A DNA stretch of 64,000 nt. It comes from Pseudomonas oligotrophica. GTDB taxonomy: Bacteria; Pseudomonadota; Gammaproteobacteria; Pseudomonadales; Pseudomonadaceae. This document shows, one piece after another, positions 55,888 through 64,000 of this stretch. Made by a program: the position numbers and the translations under genes. Position 1 is the stretch's first letter, and every line of letters starts with the position of its first letter. The notes beneath the pieces were generated by a model that worked only from the letters and a program-made list of their open reading frames with translations, did no database searches and was not told where the DNA came from. The stretch is from NCBI RefSeq assembly GCF_021726475.1, contig NZ_JAKJRU010000005.1, positions 1 through 64,000 of the forward strand. Direction: 5' to 3'.

Positions 55888-56169
55888 TCAGTCCTGGCGG
55901 CTGGTGACTTCCAGCAGGTGGTAGCCGAACTGGGTCTTCACCGGGCCCTGGACTTGGTTCAGCGGTGCGCTGAACACCACGGTGTCGAACTCGCGAACCA
56001 TCTGCCCCGGGCCGAAGGAGCCCAGGTTGCCGCCATCGCGGCCGGACGGGCAGGAGGAATGCTGGCGGGCCAGCTCGGCGAAGTCGGCACCGCCTTCGAT
56101 GGCGGCTTTCAGTTCATTGCACTTGGCTTCGGTGGAAACCAGGATGTGGCGGGCGGTAGCGCGTGCCAT
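55888..56169 (-). CDS. ppiC: Peptidyl-prolyl cis-trans isomerase C (parvulin)
   Basis: 93 residues, the size of E. coli PpiC. Single parvulin domain: ATARHILVSTEAKCNELK, GADFAELARQHSSCPSGRDGGNLGSFGPGQM, and HLLEVTSR at the end. ATG at 56169 with GGAGAG upstream. Cytoplasmic folding catalyst. No signal peptide. Confidence 0.94.
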   Translation of the reverse strand: MARATARHILVSTEAKCNELKAAIEGGADFAELARQHSSCPSGRDGGNLGSFGPGQMVREFDTVVFSAPLNQVQGPVKTQFGYHLLEVTSRQD

Positions 56170-56328
56170 GGGAACTCTCCTCTGCGAATAGGCCGCCGAG
56201 GCTACCGCAAACATCCGCCCTTGGCGATGGCTGCCGAGGTGATCACTGAAGGCGCAATGAAGGCCCCCGGCAGCCGCTCTTTCGGGTACTCTCGCGCGCT
56301 TTTTCAGAAGACCCGGAAATCAGCTCCC

Positions 56329-56556
56329 ATGCTTGAAACCACTCTCGCGCAGCTCGAAACCGTCATCAGCGACCTGCTGCAGCGCAACCAGCAACTGAAC
56401 GAACACTGCAGCCTGCTCGAGCAGCAGCTGCAGCAGGCCCGCGAGGAAAACGACAACCTGCAGCTCGCCGCGCTGGAACAGGAAGACCGCCAGGGCGCCA
56501 CCCTGGCGCGCCTGCAGGCACTGCTCGAGCGCGCCACCAGTAGCAACGCCGCATGA
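56329..56556 (+). CDS. TIGR02449-family coiled-coil protein
   Basis: 75 residues, almost entirely coiled coil (TLAQLETVISDLLQRNQQLNEHCSLLEQQLQQARE), Gln/Leu/Glu-rich. This family usually precedes zapA in Pseudomonas, and its stop overlaps a zapA-type start here (ATGA). It resembles ZapB in form; a role at the Z-ring is inferred. It is 100+ bp divergent from ppiC. Confidence 0.8.
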   Translation: MLETTLAQLETVISDLLQRNQQLNEHCSLLEQQLQQAREENDNLQLAALEQEDRQGATLARLQALLERATSSNAA

Positions 56557-56840
56557 CCGGCGAGGTGCAAGTGCTGAAGGTGTTCGGGCGTGACTACTCG
56601 TTCCGTGCGCCGGCCAGCCAGGAGGCCACGCTGCGCGAAGCCGCGGCCTTGCTGCAGCGGCACCTGGCCGACAGCCAGCGGCAGTTCCCCAATGCCAGCG
56701 GCGACAAGCTGCTGGTGCTCACCGCGCTGAATCTCTGCGTGCCGCTGTTGCAGCAGCACGAGCAGGTGCGTGACGCCGAGCAGCGCATCGCCGCCAGCGT
56801 CGCGCGGATCAGCCGGCAGCTCGAGGCACAGGGCGGCTAG
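56553..56840 (+). CDS. ZapA-like cell division protein (paralogue)
   Basis: 95 residues. ZapA fold: beta strands VQVLKVFGRDYSFRAPASQEATLREAAALLQRHL, then GDKLLVLTALNLCVPLL and a C-terminal coiled coil (QQHEQVRDAEQRIAASVARI). ZapA crosslinks FtsZ filaments. Sequence departs from the usual Pseudomonas ZapA, and no 6S RNA follows: glpD's end begins 7 bp later on the other strand. Probably a second, divergent pair. Confidence 0.78.
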   Translation: MTGEVQVLKVFGRDYSFRAPASQEATLREAAALLQRHLADSQRQFPNASGDKLLVLTALNLCVPLLQQHEQVRDAEQRIAASVARISRQLEAQGG

Positions 56841-56846
56841 CGGGGT

Positions 56847-58382
56847 TCAGGCCGCGTCGCTGTCGGCCCGCGCCGGCAACCCGGGGTGACTGGCCAGGTA
56901 CTGGCGCAGGCGCGCCTTGTCCTCGTCGTTGAAGGCCAGGCCGAGCTTGGTCCGTCGCCAGAGGATGTCGTCGGCCTGGCTGGCCCACTCCTCGGCGACC
57001 AGATAATCCACCTCGACGCGGTAGAGCCCTGGCCCCAGCGCCTCGCCCAGCCCGGCGCGCGAGGACACGCCGCCCAGCATGCACCAGACGCGGCTGCCAT
57101 AGGTCGCCGCCCAGCGCCGCGCCAGCTCGGCATCCATCCCGCTGATCCGGTTGCCGATCTCGGCTGCCAGCCCGTCGAGCGTCGCCATCGCCTCGCCGCC
57201 CGGTAGCGGCGCCGTTGCCGTCCAGCGCCCGCCCATCCGCGGCAGGAACGGCTCGAGGTGCGCCAGTGCGGCCTCGGCCAGCTTGCGGTAGGTCGTCAGC
57301 TTGCCGCCGAACACTGAAAGCAGCGGCGCTTGCCCGGGCTCGGCGGCCAGCGCCAGGGTGTAGTCGCGGGTCACCGCCGAGGGGTTGTCCGATTCGTCGT
57401 CGCACAGCGGCCGGACGCCGGAAAAACTGTGCAGGATGTCTTGCGCGGTCGTCTGCTTGCGAAAATGCGCATTGGCGACCCCCAGCAGGTAGGCGATTTC
57501 CTCCTCGCTGATACGGACCTGCGCCGGGTCGCCCCGGTATTCGCGGTCGGTGGTGCCGATCAGGGTGTAGCGACCCAGGTAGGGGATGGCGAAGACGATG
57601 CGCCGGTCCTCGTTCTGCAGGATGTAGGCCTGCTCGCCTTCGTACAGGCGCGGCACGACGATGTGGCTGCCCTGGATCAGGCGGATGCCATAGGGCGAGC
57701 GCTGCCGCAGGTTGTCGCCGATGAACCGCGCCACCCACGGGCCGGCCGCGTTGACCAGCGCCTTGGCGCGCAGGGCGAAGCGGCTGCCGTCCGCGCGTTG
57801 CAGCTCCACATGCCAGATTCCGCCGGCCCGCCTGGCGCCTAGGCACTGCGTACGGGTGTGGATATGCGCGCCGTGTTCACGCGCGGCCATGGCGTTGAGC
57901 ACCACCAGCCGTGCATCGTCGACCCAGCAATCGGAATATTCGAAACCGCGGGTGATCGCCGGCTGCAGCGCGCTGTCCTGTCCGAAACGCAGGCCGCGGG
58001 AGGCCGGCAGCTTTTTGCGCAGGCCCAGGTGGTCATACAGGAACAGGCCGGCACGGATCATCCAGGCCGGGCGCAGGTGCGGGCGGTGCGGCAGCACGAA
58101 GCGCATCGGCTTGACGATATGCGGTGCCTTGGCCAGCAGCACCTCGCGCTCGGCGAGAGCCTCGCGCACCAGGCGGAACTCGTAGTGTTCCAGGTAGCGC
58201 AAGCCACCATGGATGAGCTTGCTGCTGGCCGAGGATGTGTGGCTGGCCAGGTCGTCGCGTTCGCAAAGGAACACCGATAGTCCACGACCGGCTGCGTCGG
58301 CGGCGATACCGACACCATTGATTCCACCGCCGATCACGGCGACGTCATAAAGCTCGGAGACGGGCTGGGCAAGGTGGGGCAC
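56847..58382 (-). CDS. glpD: Glycerol-3-phosphate dehydrogenase
   Basis: 511 residues from GTG 58382, which has GAGGAGG 5 bases upstream; the ATG at 58424 overlaps an operator and is unlikely. Membrane-associated flavoenzyme that oxidises glycerol-3-phosphate to dihydroxyacetone phosphate and passes electrons to the quinone pool. FAD motif VAVIGGGINGVGIAADAAGRGL; TSSASSKLIHGGLRYLEHYEF; GGKLTTYRKLAEAAL. It has GlpR-type operators upstream. Confidence 0.96.
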   Translation of the reverse strand: MPHLAQPVSELYDVAVIGGGINGVGIAADAAGRGLSVFLCERDDLASHTSSASSKLIHGGLRYLEHYEFRLVREALAEREVLLAKAPHIVKPMRFVLPHRPHLRPAWMIRAGLFLYDHLGLRKKLPASRGLRFGQDSALQPAITRGFEYSDCWVDDARLVVLNAMAAREHGAHIHTRTQCLGARRAGGIWHVELQRADGSRFALRAKALVNAAGPWVARFIGDNLRQRSPYGIRLIQGSHIVVPRLYEGEQAYILQNEDRRIVFAIPYLGRYTLIGTTDREYRGDPAQVRISEEEIAYLLGVANAHFRKQTTAQDILHSFSGVRPLCDDESDNPSAVTRDYTLALAAEPGQAPLLSVFGGKLTTYRKLAEAALAHLEPFLPRMGGRWTATAPLPGGEAMATLDGLAAEIGNRISGMDAELARRWAATYGSRVWCMLGGVSSRAGLGEALGPGLYRVEVDYLVAEEWASQADDILWRRTKLGLAFNDEDKARLRQYLASHPGLPARADSDAA

Positions 58383-58406
58383 GGGTTCCTCCTCAATACG
58401 AAAGCG

Positions 58407-58424
58407 ATGTTCGTTTTTGAACAT
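58407..58424. promoter_or_regulatory. GlpR operator of glpD, site 1
   Basis: ATGTTCGTTTTTGAACAT has 6-bp perfect inverted arms and matches the E. coli GlpR operator (TATGTTCGATAACGAACATT type). It lies 25 bp before the glpD GTG. Binding of GlpR without glycerol-3-phosphate would block transcription. Confidence 0.75.
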
Positions 58425-58444
58425 GCTATTCGTAATCGAGCATT
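58425..58444. promoter_or_regulatory. GlpR operator of glpD, site 2
   Basis: Minus-strand AATGCTCGATTACGAATAGC is a near match to the operator consensus AATGTTCGATAACGAACATT. It directly abuts site 1; a third, weaker site is at 58456-58476 (CGTTTTCGAATTCGATAAACG). Confidence 0.65.
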
Positions 58445-58525
58445 ATTGAAAGCGCATCGTTTTCGAATTCGATAAACGGAAGAAGCGGGCCTGTCGTCAT
58501 ACGGGGGCGGTGTTTCGCCGCGTGG

Positions 58526-58880
58526 TTCGCGGTCACGACCGCCCACAAGTCCGGCGTACCCTGTGCATGGGGAGGACTTGTTCGCGTAGATGGCTGCCTA
58601 GCCTGCTGGCGATGCTGATCGCTTCGGCGGCCTGGCGTAAGACGCGGGAGGGCGTGCTGGTGTTCGCGGTCGAGACCGCTCCTACAGGTCCGGCGTACCT
58701 CGTGCGTGGGAGCGGACTTGTTCGCGAAGAAGGTGGCTGAACCGGTTGGCGAGGCTGATCGCTGGCACAAGACGCCGGATCGGCGTGCCGGCTGCTGTTC
58801 GCGGTCGAGACCGCTCCCACCGGTCCGGCGTACCTCGTGCGTGGGAGCGGACTTGTCCGCGAAGAGGGCTGCCGAACCTA
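58526..58880. repeat. Three-copy imperfect tandem repeat (about 136 bp) with REP-like palindromes
   Basis: Copies begin at TTCGCGGTC at 58526, 58663 and 58798 (periods 137 and 135). Each holds CCGGCGTACC, GTGGGAGCGGACTTGT(T/C)CGCG and a spacer ending near GACGCCGG. The GGAGCGGACTTGTCCGCG core is the Pseudomonas REP type. The first copy is the most diverged, the third ends at the glpR stop region. With the operators it fills the 495-bp glpD-glpR gap. Confidence 0.8.
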
Positions 58881-59636
58881 GCCGGCGACTTCCAGGTGCA
58901 CCTTGTGCCGGGCCAGCAGCTCGGCGAACACCTCGGATGGCGGGGTATCGGTGAACAGGCAGTCGATCTGCTCCAGGGAGCCCAGGCGCGTCATGGCGCT
59001 GCGGCCGAACTTGCTGGAGTCCGCTGCCAGAAACACCTTGCGTGCGTTGTGGATGATCGCCTGGGAGACGCGGACTTCCTGGTAGTCGAAGTCGAGCAGG
59101 GTGCCGTCCTCGTCGATGCCGCTGATGCCGATCAAGGCGAAGTCGACCTTGAACTGGCTGATGAAATCGGCGGTGGCCTGGCCCACCACGCCGCCGTCGC
59201 TGCGCACGTTGCCGCCGGCGATCAGCACATCGAAGTCTTCCTTGGTGCTGAGGATGCTCGCCACGTGCAGGTCATTGGTGATGATCTTCAGGTCGCGGTG
59301 GTTGAGCAGGGCGCGGGCGATGGCCTCGGTAGTGGTGCCGATATTGATGAACAGCGAAGCCTGGTCGGGGATGCGTGCGGCCATGGCGGCGGCGATGCGC
59401 TGCTTTTCATCGCGCATCTGGTGCGCGCGCTGGCTGTATGCAGTGTTCTGCACGCTGGAGTCATAGGCCGCGCCGCCGTGGTAGCGCCGCAGCAGGCCGG
59501 CCTCGCCCAGTTGGTTGATGTCGCGGCGGATGGTCTGCGGCGTGACGGCGAAGTGCCGGGCCAGTTCGTCGATGCTCACATAGCCGCGTTCGCGCACGAG
59601 TTCGAGAATGTTCTGCTGTCGGGGCGCCAGGCTCAT
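58878..59636 (-). CDS. glpR: DeoR-family glycerol-3-phosphate regulon repressor
   Basis: 252 residues. N-terminal winged helix-turn-helix typical for DeoR ([38 protein letters not shown]) and a C-terminal sugar-phosphate-binding domain ([28 protein letters not shown]). Represses glp genes until glycerol-3-phosphate binds. It lies between glpK and glpD as in P. aeruginosa and has its own GlpR-like boxes upstream, so is probably autoregulated. Confidence 0.94.
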   Translation of the reverse strand: MSLAPRQQNILELVRERGYVSIDELARHFAVTPQTIRRDINQLGEAGLLRRYHGGAAYDSSVQNTAYSQRAHQMRDEKQRIAAAMAARIPDQASLFINIGTTTEAIARALLNHRDLKIITNDLHVASILSTKEDFDVLIAGGNVRSDGGVVGQATADFISQFKVDFALIGISGIDEDGTLLDFDYQEVRVSQAIIHNARKVFLAADSSKFGRSAMTRLGSLEQIDCLFTDTPPSEVFAELLARHKVHLEVAG

Positions 59637-59680
59637 GGGGCTTCCTTGTTCGCGGTGGTGGCGGAAGCATGCCCCAGTCT

Positions 59681-59715
59681 GACGTTCGATTAAAGCGCGC
59701 TTTGTTCGAATTCGC
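59681..59715. promoter_or_regulatory. GlpR-like boxes upstream of glpR
   Basis: GACGTTCGATTAAAGC (59681-59696) and TTTGTTCGAATTCGC (59701-59715) both contain the GTTCGA core of the operator and lie 45-80 bp before the glpR ATG, suggesting negative autoregulation. Confidence 0.45.
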
Positions 59716-59721
59716 GCAATA

Positions 59722-59758
59722 CCGCGCCTGCCTGCGACCCGGTCGCAGGCAGGCGCGG
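59722..59758. terminator. Long hairpin between glpK and glpR
   Basis: A perfect 17-bp stem, CCGCGCCTGCCTGCGAC / GTCGCAGGCAGGCGCGG (59722-59738, 59742-59758), loop CCG. It starts 10 bases after the glpK stop. No T run follows on the minus strand, so it may act as an mRNA 3'-end stabiliser or factor-dependent stop. Confidence 0.6.
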
Positions 59759-59768
59759 GGTGGGCTTC

Positions 59769-61277
59769 TCAGTCCTCGGCCCAGTTGCGGGTGCGCTCGA
59801 CCGCCTTCTGCCAGCCGCGATAGAGCGCTTCGCGCTGTTCGCTTCCGCACGCCGGTTCGAACACGCGCTCGATGCTGCTCTTGCTGCGCAGTTCGTCGAG
59901 GTCACTCCAGAAACCGGTCGCCAGCCCGGCCAGGTAGGCCGCACCAAGGGCGGTGGTTTCCTTCATCTGCGGGCGTTCGACCTGGGTGCCGAGCAGGTCG
60001 GCCTGGAACTGCATGAGGAAGTTGTTGGCCACGGCGCCGCCATCCACGCGCAGGGCGCGCAGGCGCTCGCCGGCATCCTGCTGCATGGCGTCGAGCACGT
60101 CGCGGGTCTGGTAGGCGATGGATTCCAGCGCAGCACGGATCAGATGATCGACCTTGACCCCGCGGGTCAGGCCGAACAGTGCGCCGCGGGCACGCGGGTC
60201 CCAATAGGGCGCGCCAAGGCCGGTGAACGCCGGCACCAGGTAGATGCCGTTGCTGTCCGGCACCTTGGTGGCGAAGTACTCCGAATCCAGTGACTCGTTG
60301 AGTACCTTCAGCTCGTCACGCAGCCACTGCACGGTGGAGCCGCCATTGAAGATGGCGCCTTCCAGCGCGTAATTCACTTCGCCCCGCGGACCGCAGGCGA
60401 TGGTGGTCAGCAGGCCGTGCTCGGACTGCACCGCCTTGGTCCCGGTATTCATCAGCAGGAAGCAGCCGGTGCCGTAGGTGTTCTTGGCCTGGCCCGGTTC
60501 GACGCACATCTGGCCGAACAGCGCGGCCTGCTGGTCGCCGGCAATGCCCGCGATGGGAATGCCGGTGCTCTGGCCCGAGCCGATGTAGGCGTGCCCGTAG
60601 ATCTCCGAGGAGGAACGCACCTCCGGCAGCATCTCGCGGGGAATGTCCAGCGCTTCGAGCATCACCGGGTCCCAGTCCAGCTTGTGGATATCGAACAGCA
60701 GCGTGCGCGACGCGTTGGTGTAGTCGGTGACGTGGGCCTTGCCCTGGGTCATCTTCCAGATCAGCCAGCAGTCGACGGTGCCGAACAGCAGTTCGCCGCG
60801 GCGGGCGCGCTCGCGGCTGCCTTCGACGTGGTCGAGGATCCACTTGATCTTGGTGCCGGAGAAGTAGGGGTCGATCACCAGGCCGGTGGTCTTGCGGATG
60901 TGATCGTTCATGCCGTCGCGCTTGAGCTGGTCGCAGATCGGCGTGCTCTGGCGGCTCTGCCAGACGATGGCGTTGTAGATCGGCCGGCCGGTAATTTTGT
61001 CCCAGACGATGGCGGTCTCGCGCTGGTTGGTGATGCCGATGGCCGCCACCTGCTCGTTGCTGATGCCGGCCTGGGCCAAGGCTTCGACGAACACGCCGCT
61101 CTGGGTTGCCCAGATTTCCATGGGGTCATGCTCGACCCAGCTCGGCTGCGGGTAGATTTGCGCGAACTCGCGCTGGGCGATGGTCACCACGTTGGCGTTG
61201 CGGTCCAGCACGATGGCGCGCGAGCTGGTTGTGCCCTGGTCGAGGGCGACGACGAATTGCTTGTTCTGGTTGCTCAT
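59769..61277 (-). CDS. glpK: Glycerol kinase
   Basis: 502 residues. Phosphorylates glycerol to sn-glycerol-3-phosphate, trapping it and making the GlpR inducer. FGGY family: [18 protein letters not shown] at the N terminus; [13 protein letters not shown]; and the FGGY-like [21 protein letters not shown]. It is 12 bp after glpF and shares its transcript. Confidence 0.97.
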   Translation of the reverse strand: MSNQNKQFVVALDQGTTSSRAIVLDRNANVVTIAQREFAQIYPQPSWVEHDPMEIWATQSGVFVEALAQAGISNEQVAAIGITNQRETAIVWDKITGRPIYNAIVWQSRQSTPICDQLKRDGMNDHIRKTTGLVIDPYFSGTKIKWILDHVEGSRERARRGELLFGTVDCWLIWKMTQGKAHVTDYTNASRTLLFDIHKLDWDPVMLEALDIPREMLPEVRSSSEIYGHAYIGSGQSTGIPIAGIAGDQQAALFGQMCVEPGQAKNTYGTGCFLLMNTGTKAVQSEHGLLTTIACGPRGEVNYALEGAIFNGGSTVQWLRDELKVLNESLDSEYFATKVPDSNGIYLVPAFTGLGAPYWDPRARGALFGLTRGVKVDHLIRAALESIAYQTRDVLDAMQQDAGERLRALRVDGGAVANNFLMQFQADLLGTQVERPQMKETTALGAAYLAGLATGFWSDLDELRSKSSIERVFEPACGSEQREALYRGWQKAVERTRNWAED

Positions 61278-61289
61278 GGCGACGTTTCC

Positions 61290-62171
61290 TTAGCGAACTT
61301 TGCTGATATCGGGCTGGGCGGAGCCCATTTCGGCAGAGACCTTTTCCTTGGGTTTCGGTGCATCGCAGGCGGCCGACCCCACGCCGGGCAGGTGCCGGCA
61401 GATCAGCGCCTTGTAGCCGGCAGCGCCGAGGCAGGCGCCGAGAATCGGCGCGAACAGCGGCACCAGGAAATACGGGATGGTGCGCCCGCCGGTGAAGGCG
61501 ACGTCGCCCCAGCCGGCCAGGAAGGTCATCAGCTTGGGTCCCAGATCCCGTGCCGGATTCATCGCGAAGCCGGTCAGCGGGCCCATCGAACCGCCGATCA
61601 CGGCGATCAGCAGGCCGATCAGCAAAGGTGCGAGCGGGCCGCTGGGCAGGCCGTTGCCGTCGTCGGTGATGGCCATGATCATCGCCAGCAGGATTGCGGT
61701 GATCACCACCTCCACCAGGAACGCCTGGCCGAACGACAGCGAGGCATGCGGATAGGTGGAGAACACCGAAGCCAGCTCAAGGCTTTCGAGGCTGCCGCGG
61801 ACCATGTGGTTCGCCTGCTCGAAATCGATGAACAGGCTGCTGTACAGCCCGTAGACCAACGCCGCGGCGCAGAAGGCACCGGCCAGCTGCGCCAGGATGT
61901 AGGCCGGCACGCGGTGCCGCTCGAAAGTGCCGAACAGCCAAAGGGCGATGGTGACGGCCGGATTGAGGTGGGCGCCGGAGACGCCGGCGGCAAGGTACAC
62001 CGCCATCGACACGCCGATACCCCAGATGATGCTGATTTCCCAGAGCCCGAGGTTGGCACCGCCGAGCTTGAGCGCGGCGACGCAGCCGGTGCCGAAGAAG
62101 ATGAGCAGGGCGGTGCCGAGAAATTCGGCGATGCATTGTCCCTTGAGCGTCGGGACCGTGGAGATTGTCAT
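61290..62171 (-). CDS. glpF: Glycerol uptake facilitator (aquaglyceroporin)
   Basis: 293 residues from ATG 62171 (MTISTVPTLKGQCIAEFLG). Six transmembrane helices and two NPA half-helices: SGAHLNPAVTIAL and GFAMNPARDLGP; the Asp after the second NPAR marks a glycerol channel rather than a water channel. First gene of glpFK. Upstream lie TTGACA (minus strand, 62266-62271) and two GlpR-like boxes. Confidence 0.96.
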   Translation of the reverse strand: MTISTVPTLKGQCIAEFLGTALLIFFGTGCVAALKLGGANLGLWEISIIWGIGVSMAVYLAAGVSGAHLNPAVTIALWLFGTFERHRVPAYILAQLAGAFCAAALVYGLYSSLFIDFEQANHMVRGSLESLELASVFSTYPHASLSFGQAFLVEVVITAILLAMIMAITDDGNGLPSGPLAPLLIGLLIAVIGGSMGPLTGFAMNPARDLGPKLMTFLAGWGDVAFTGGRTIPYFLVPLFAPILGACLGAAGYKALICRHLPGVGSAACDAPKPKEKVSAEMGSAQPDISKVR

Positions 62172-62226
62172 GCGAAGAGCCTCGTTCGTTTTTCTTGTTT
62201 TATTCCGAGCACTGCATGGGTTCGGA

Positions 62227-62292
62227 ATTGTTCGGAAACGAAAAGCTAGAGCCAAATATCGCGGCTGTCAAAGTAAAAAATCGAACATTTTC
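62227..62292 (-). promoter_or_regulatory. glpFK promoter and GlpR-like operators
   Basis: ATTGTTCGGAAACGAAAAGC (62227-62246) and AAAAAATCGAACATTTTC (62275-62292) resemble GlpR sites. Between them TTGACA on the minus strand (62266-62271) has a weak TAGCTT -10 17 bp downstream, so the operators flank and overlap the promoter. Confidence 0.55.
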
Positions 62293-62375
62293 CAGGCGGT
62301 CAGGTGGAACCAAATGACGGGTGCGCTGTCGTGCAGGCGCGCGGTGGGTGTGGGCTGCGCCTGGGGCGGTGCGGT

Positions 62376-63140
62376 TCAGCGCCGGCGCCGCCAGAGCTGC
62401 CAGCCCAGACGCAGGTCGTCGAGCATCGGCACGGTGGCCAGCGCCAGCAGCAGCGCGGCCAGCGGCACGCTGAAGAGGAAGCCGATCAGCTTGAAGCCCA
62501 GCGCGCCGGTCACGCCGCCGGCGAAGAAGCAGGCCACCAGCAGCGCGTTGATCAGCAGGCGCTCGCGATTGGCGCGCACCCTGGGCAGGTCTTCGCGCCG
62601 CGAGCGGTTGACGTAGAGCAGCTTGCCCAGCTCGATGCCGATGTCGGTGACCATGCCGGTGACGTGGGTGGTGCGCACCTCGGCGTTGGAGAGCTTGGTC
62701 ACCATGGCGTTCTGCAGGCCCATCATGAAGCTCAGCAGCATCACCGTCAGCGGCACGAAGAAGCCCGGCACCTCCATCAGCCGCGCGCCGAGCACGCCGA
62801 AGCCCAGCAGCAGCCAGGCCTCGACCGCCAGCGGTGCGGCATAGACGCTGTGCAGGCGGCGTCGGCGGGCGTAGTTGATCATCAGCGTTGAGCACATGGC
62901 GCCGAGCACGAAGGAGAGCAGGGCGCCGAGGCCGGCGAGCACCAGCCGGTAGTCGCCCAGGGCCAGCGAGTCGGCCATCGACGAGACGATCCCGGTCATG
63001 TGCGAGGTGTACTGCTGCACCGCCATGAAGCCGCCGGCGTTGGCGGCGCCGGCGACGAAGGCCAGGCACAGGCCCAGCTGGCGATTGCTCTGCCGCGAAC
63101 GGCGGCGATCGGTAAGGCGGCGGGCGTAGTTGATCGGCAA
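62376..63140 (-). CDS. DUF1275 (YoaK) family membrane protein
   Basis: 254 residues with about six hydrophobic segments. Motifs VAGAANAGGFMAVQQYTSHMTGIV near residue 30 and MGLQNAMVTKLSNAEVRTTHVTGMVTDIG near residue 140 define DUF1275; the internal similarity (TSHMTG / TTHVTG) shows a duplicated unit. Probably a transporter or channel; substrate unknown. Confidence 0.87.
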   Translation of the reverse strand: MPINYARRLTDRRRSRQSNRQLGLCLAFVAGAANAGGFMAVQQYTSHMTGIVSSMADSLALGDYRLVLAGLGALLSFVLGAMCSTLMINYARRRRLHSVYAAPLAVEAWLLLGFGVLGARLMEVPGFFVPLTVMLLSFMMGLQNAMVTKLSNAEVRTTHVTGMVTDIGIELGKLLYVNRSRREDLPRVRANRERLLINALLVACFFAGGVTGALGFKLIGFLFSVPLAALLLALATVPMLDDLRLGWQLWRRRR

Positions 63141-63191
63141 GGGCTGCTCCGCGACGGATGGCTGCAGAGGGCGCCGAGTATACGCCTGTGC

Positions 63192-64000
63192 TCAGCGGCC
63201 GGAGCGCTGGCCCTGGCGCACCGGGCCGCCGGAGCGTCGCCCGCCGTGCCGCGGCCGCCGTTGGCGCGACAGCTCGCGGGTGATCGCCTGGTTCAGCAGG
63301 CTGCGCTGCTCCTCGCCCTGCTCGGCCTGCGGGAAGCGGTCGGGCAGGCTGCGCGCCAGGTGCAGGTAGGTCTCGATCACGTGCAGCGAGCTCTCCAGCG
63401 AGCTCAGGTCGTTGCGCAGCAGCAGGCGCGGCAGGTCCACCGTACGGCCGTCGGCGACGCGCTTGAGCCACTGCTGGGCGGCGTGCGCGGCGGGGCCTTC
63501 GAGCCCGCCGCGGATCGGCGTGCAGGCGAAGATCCAGCGCAGCCAGAGCGGGATCTGCGGGTCGTCGATCAGGCCGATCCACTCGGCCAGCTCGTCCGGC
63601 AGCACCGAGACGAATTCGGCGCCGTAGTTGATGTTGCGGTTGAAGGTCAGCCAGGCGCGCAGCAGCGACGGCTCGTTCATCAGCTCGGAAATCGCCGCGA
63701 GGTGCTCGATGGACGGGCGCACCTGGAACTGGGTCAGGCTCACCGGGCGGTCAGGGCTGTGGAACAGTTCGCGGATGGCGCGCAGGGTCTGCGGGTCGAG
63801 GGCGGTGATGGTGCCCTCGTCGTGATGGCCGAAACGGCCGGCGCGGCCGCCGATCTGCTTGACCTCCTGGACGTTGAGCTGGCGGCTCTGCACGCCATCG
63901 AACTTCTCGTCGGTGTAGAAGCACAGGGTGTGCGCCGGCAGGTTCAGGCCCATGCCCACCGCATCGGTGGCGACCATCAGGTCCGCCTCGCCCTCGCGGA
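63192..64000 (-). CDS. SUV3-like ATP-dependent helicase, C-terminal part (cut by window end)
   Basis: At least 268 residues visible, read out of the window at its 5' end. Helicase motif V (LMVATDAVGMGLNLPA) and motif VI (QEVKQIGGRAGRFG) of superfamily 2 are present, then a SUV3-type C-terminal helical region and an Arg/Gly-rich tail (RQRRPRHGGRRSGGPVRQG) suggesting RNA binding. Bacterial homologues are poorly characterised RNA helicases. Motifs I-IV lie beyond the window. Confidence 0.8.
   Translation of the reverse strand, partial: REGEADLMVATDAVGMGLNLPAHTLCFYTDEKFDGVQSRQLNVQEVKQIGGRAGRFGHHDEGTITALDPQTLRAIRELFHSPDRPVSLTQFQVRPSIEHLAAISELMNEPSLLRAWLTFNRNINYGAEFVSVLPDELAEWIGLIDDPQIPLWLRWIFACTPIRGGLEGPAAHAAQQWLKRVADGRTVDLPRLLLRNDLSSLESSLHVIETYLHLARSLPDRFPQAEQGEEQRSLLNQAITRELSRQRRPRHGGRRSGGPVRQGQRSGR

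Noticed and set aside
56841..56846. 6S RNA expected after zapA
   Set aside because: Only six bases separate the zapA-like stop from the end of glpD, so ssrS cannot be here.
58526..58880. CRISPR array
   Set aside because: Unit of about 136 bp with imperfect copies and REP palindromes, no short exact repeats with unique spacers, no cas genes.

Overview
This window comes from the chromosome of a high-GC gammaproteobacterium of the Pseudomonadaceae. Gene order (glnD-map / rpsB-tsf-pyrH-frr ... lpxB-rnhB-dnaE-accA / tilS-pyrG-kdsA-eno-ftsB-ispD / ispF-truD-surE-pcm-nlpD-rpoS-rsmZ / glpFKRD) follows the Pseudomonas core chromosome. Short 'GTAGGGTGGA' palindromic repeats and the accessory content suggest the P. 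stutzeri (Stutzerimonas) group; that species-level placement is inference. I see no rRNA, tRNA, transposase, prophage or CRISPR array.

Layout. 1-3.6 kb: glnD and map on the minus strand. 3.7-18.4 kb: a nearly continuous plus-strand block for translation (rpsB, tsf, frr), UMP kinase, isoprenoid and phospholipid precursors (uppS, cdsA, dxr), envelope proteolysis (rseP), outer-membrane protein assembly (bamA, skp), lipid A (lpxD, fabZ, lpxA, lpxB) and rnhB. Many of its junctions are ATGA/GTGA overlaps, so it is probably read as one or a few long transcripts. 18.5-31.3 kb: an alanine-type symporter, dnaE, accA, tilS, then pyrG-kdsA-eno and ftsB-ispD. 31.4-33.0 kb: a minus-strand pair joining a bacterial archaeo-eukaryotic release-factor-like protein (baeRF family) to an HPF/RaiA-like ribosome-associated protein. 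33.1-36.1 kb: a LysR regulator divergent from the glutathione-dependent formaldehyde genes adhC and fghA. 36.3-37.8 kb: an ArsR regulator with an Old Yellow Enzyme. 37.9-43.7 kb: ispF-truD-surE-pcm-DUF368-nlpD-rpoS, with a PsrA-type operator inside nlpD. 43.9-44.25 kb: the Gac/Rsm small RNA rsmZ with its upstream GacA box.

After rsmZ the usual Pseudomonas order (fdxA, mutS, recA) is absent and a mosaic of smaller units begins. It holds an acidic 46-residue protein, a GNAT-Nudix fusion, a sodium:solute symporter, a truncated haemoglobin divergent from a universal stress protein across one ANR/FNR-like box, a YajD-like HNH protein with a YebC paralogue, dgt, amt behind a sigma-54-like promoter, an inositol-phosphatase-like enzyme, a second HPF/RaiA-like protein, DUF3597 and DUF2789 proteins, ppiC, a TIGR02449-ZapA-type pair, and the glycerol regulon glpF-glpK / glpR / glpD with several GlpR-like operators. 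A DUF1275 membrane protein and the C-terminal part of a SUV3-like helicase close the window.

The strongest leads for new biology are the baeRF/HPF pair with its distant HPF paralogue, the ANR-type box shared by the globin and the stress protein, and the orphan ZapA-type pair next to glpD without 6S RNA. Well-supported regulatory structure includes rsmZ, the PsrA box in nlpD, the GlpR operators and the S2 leader.
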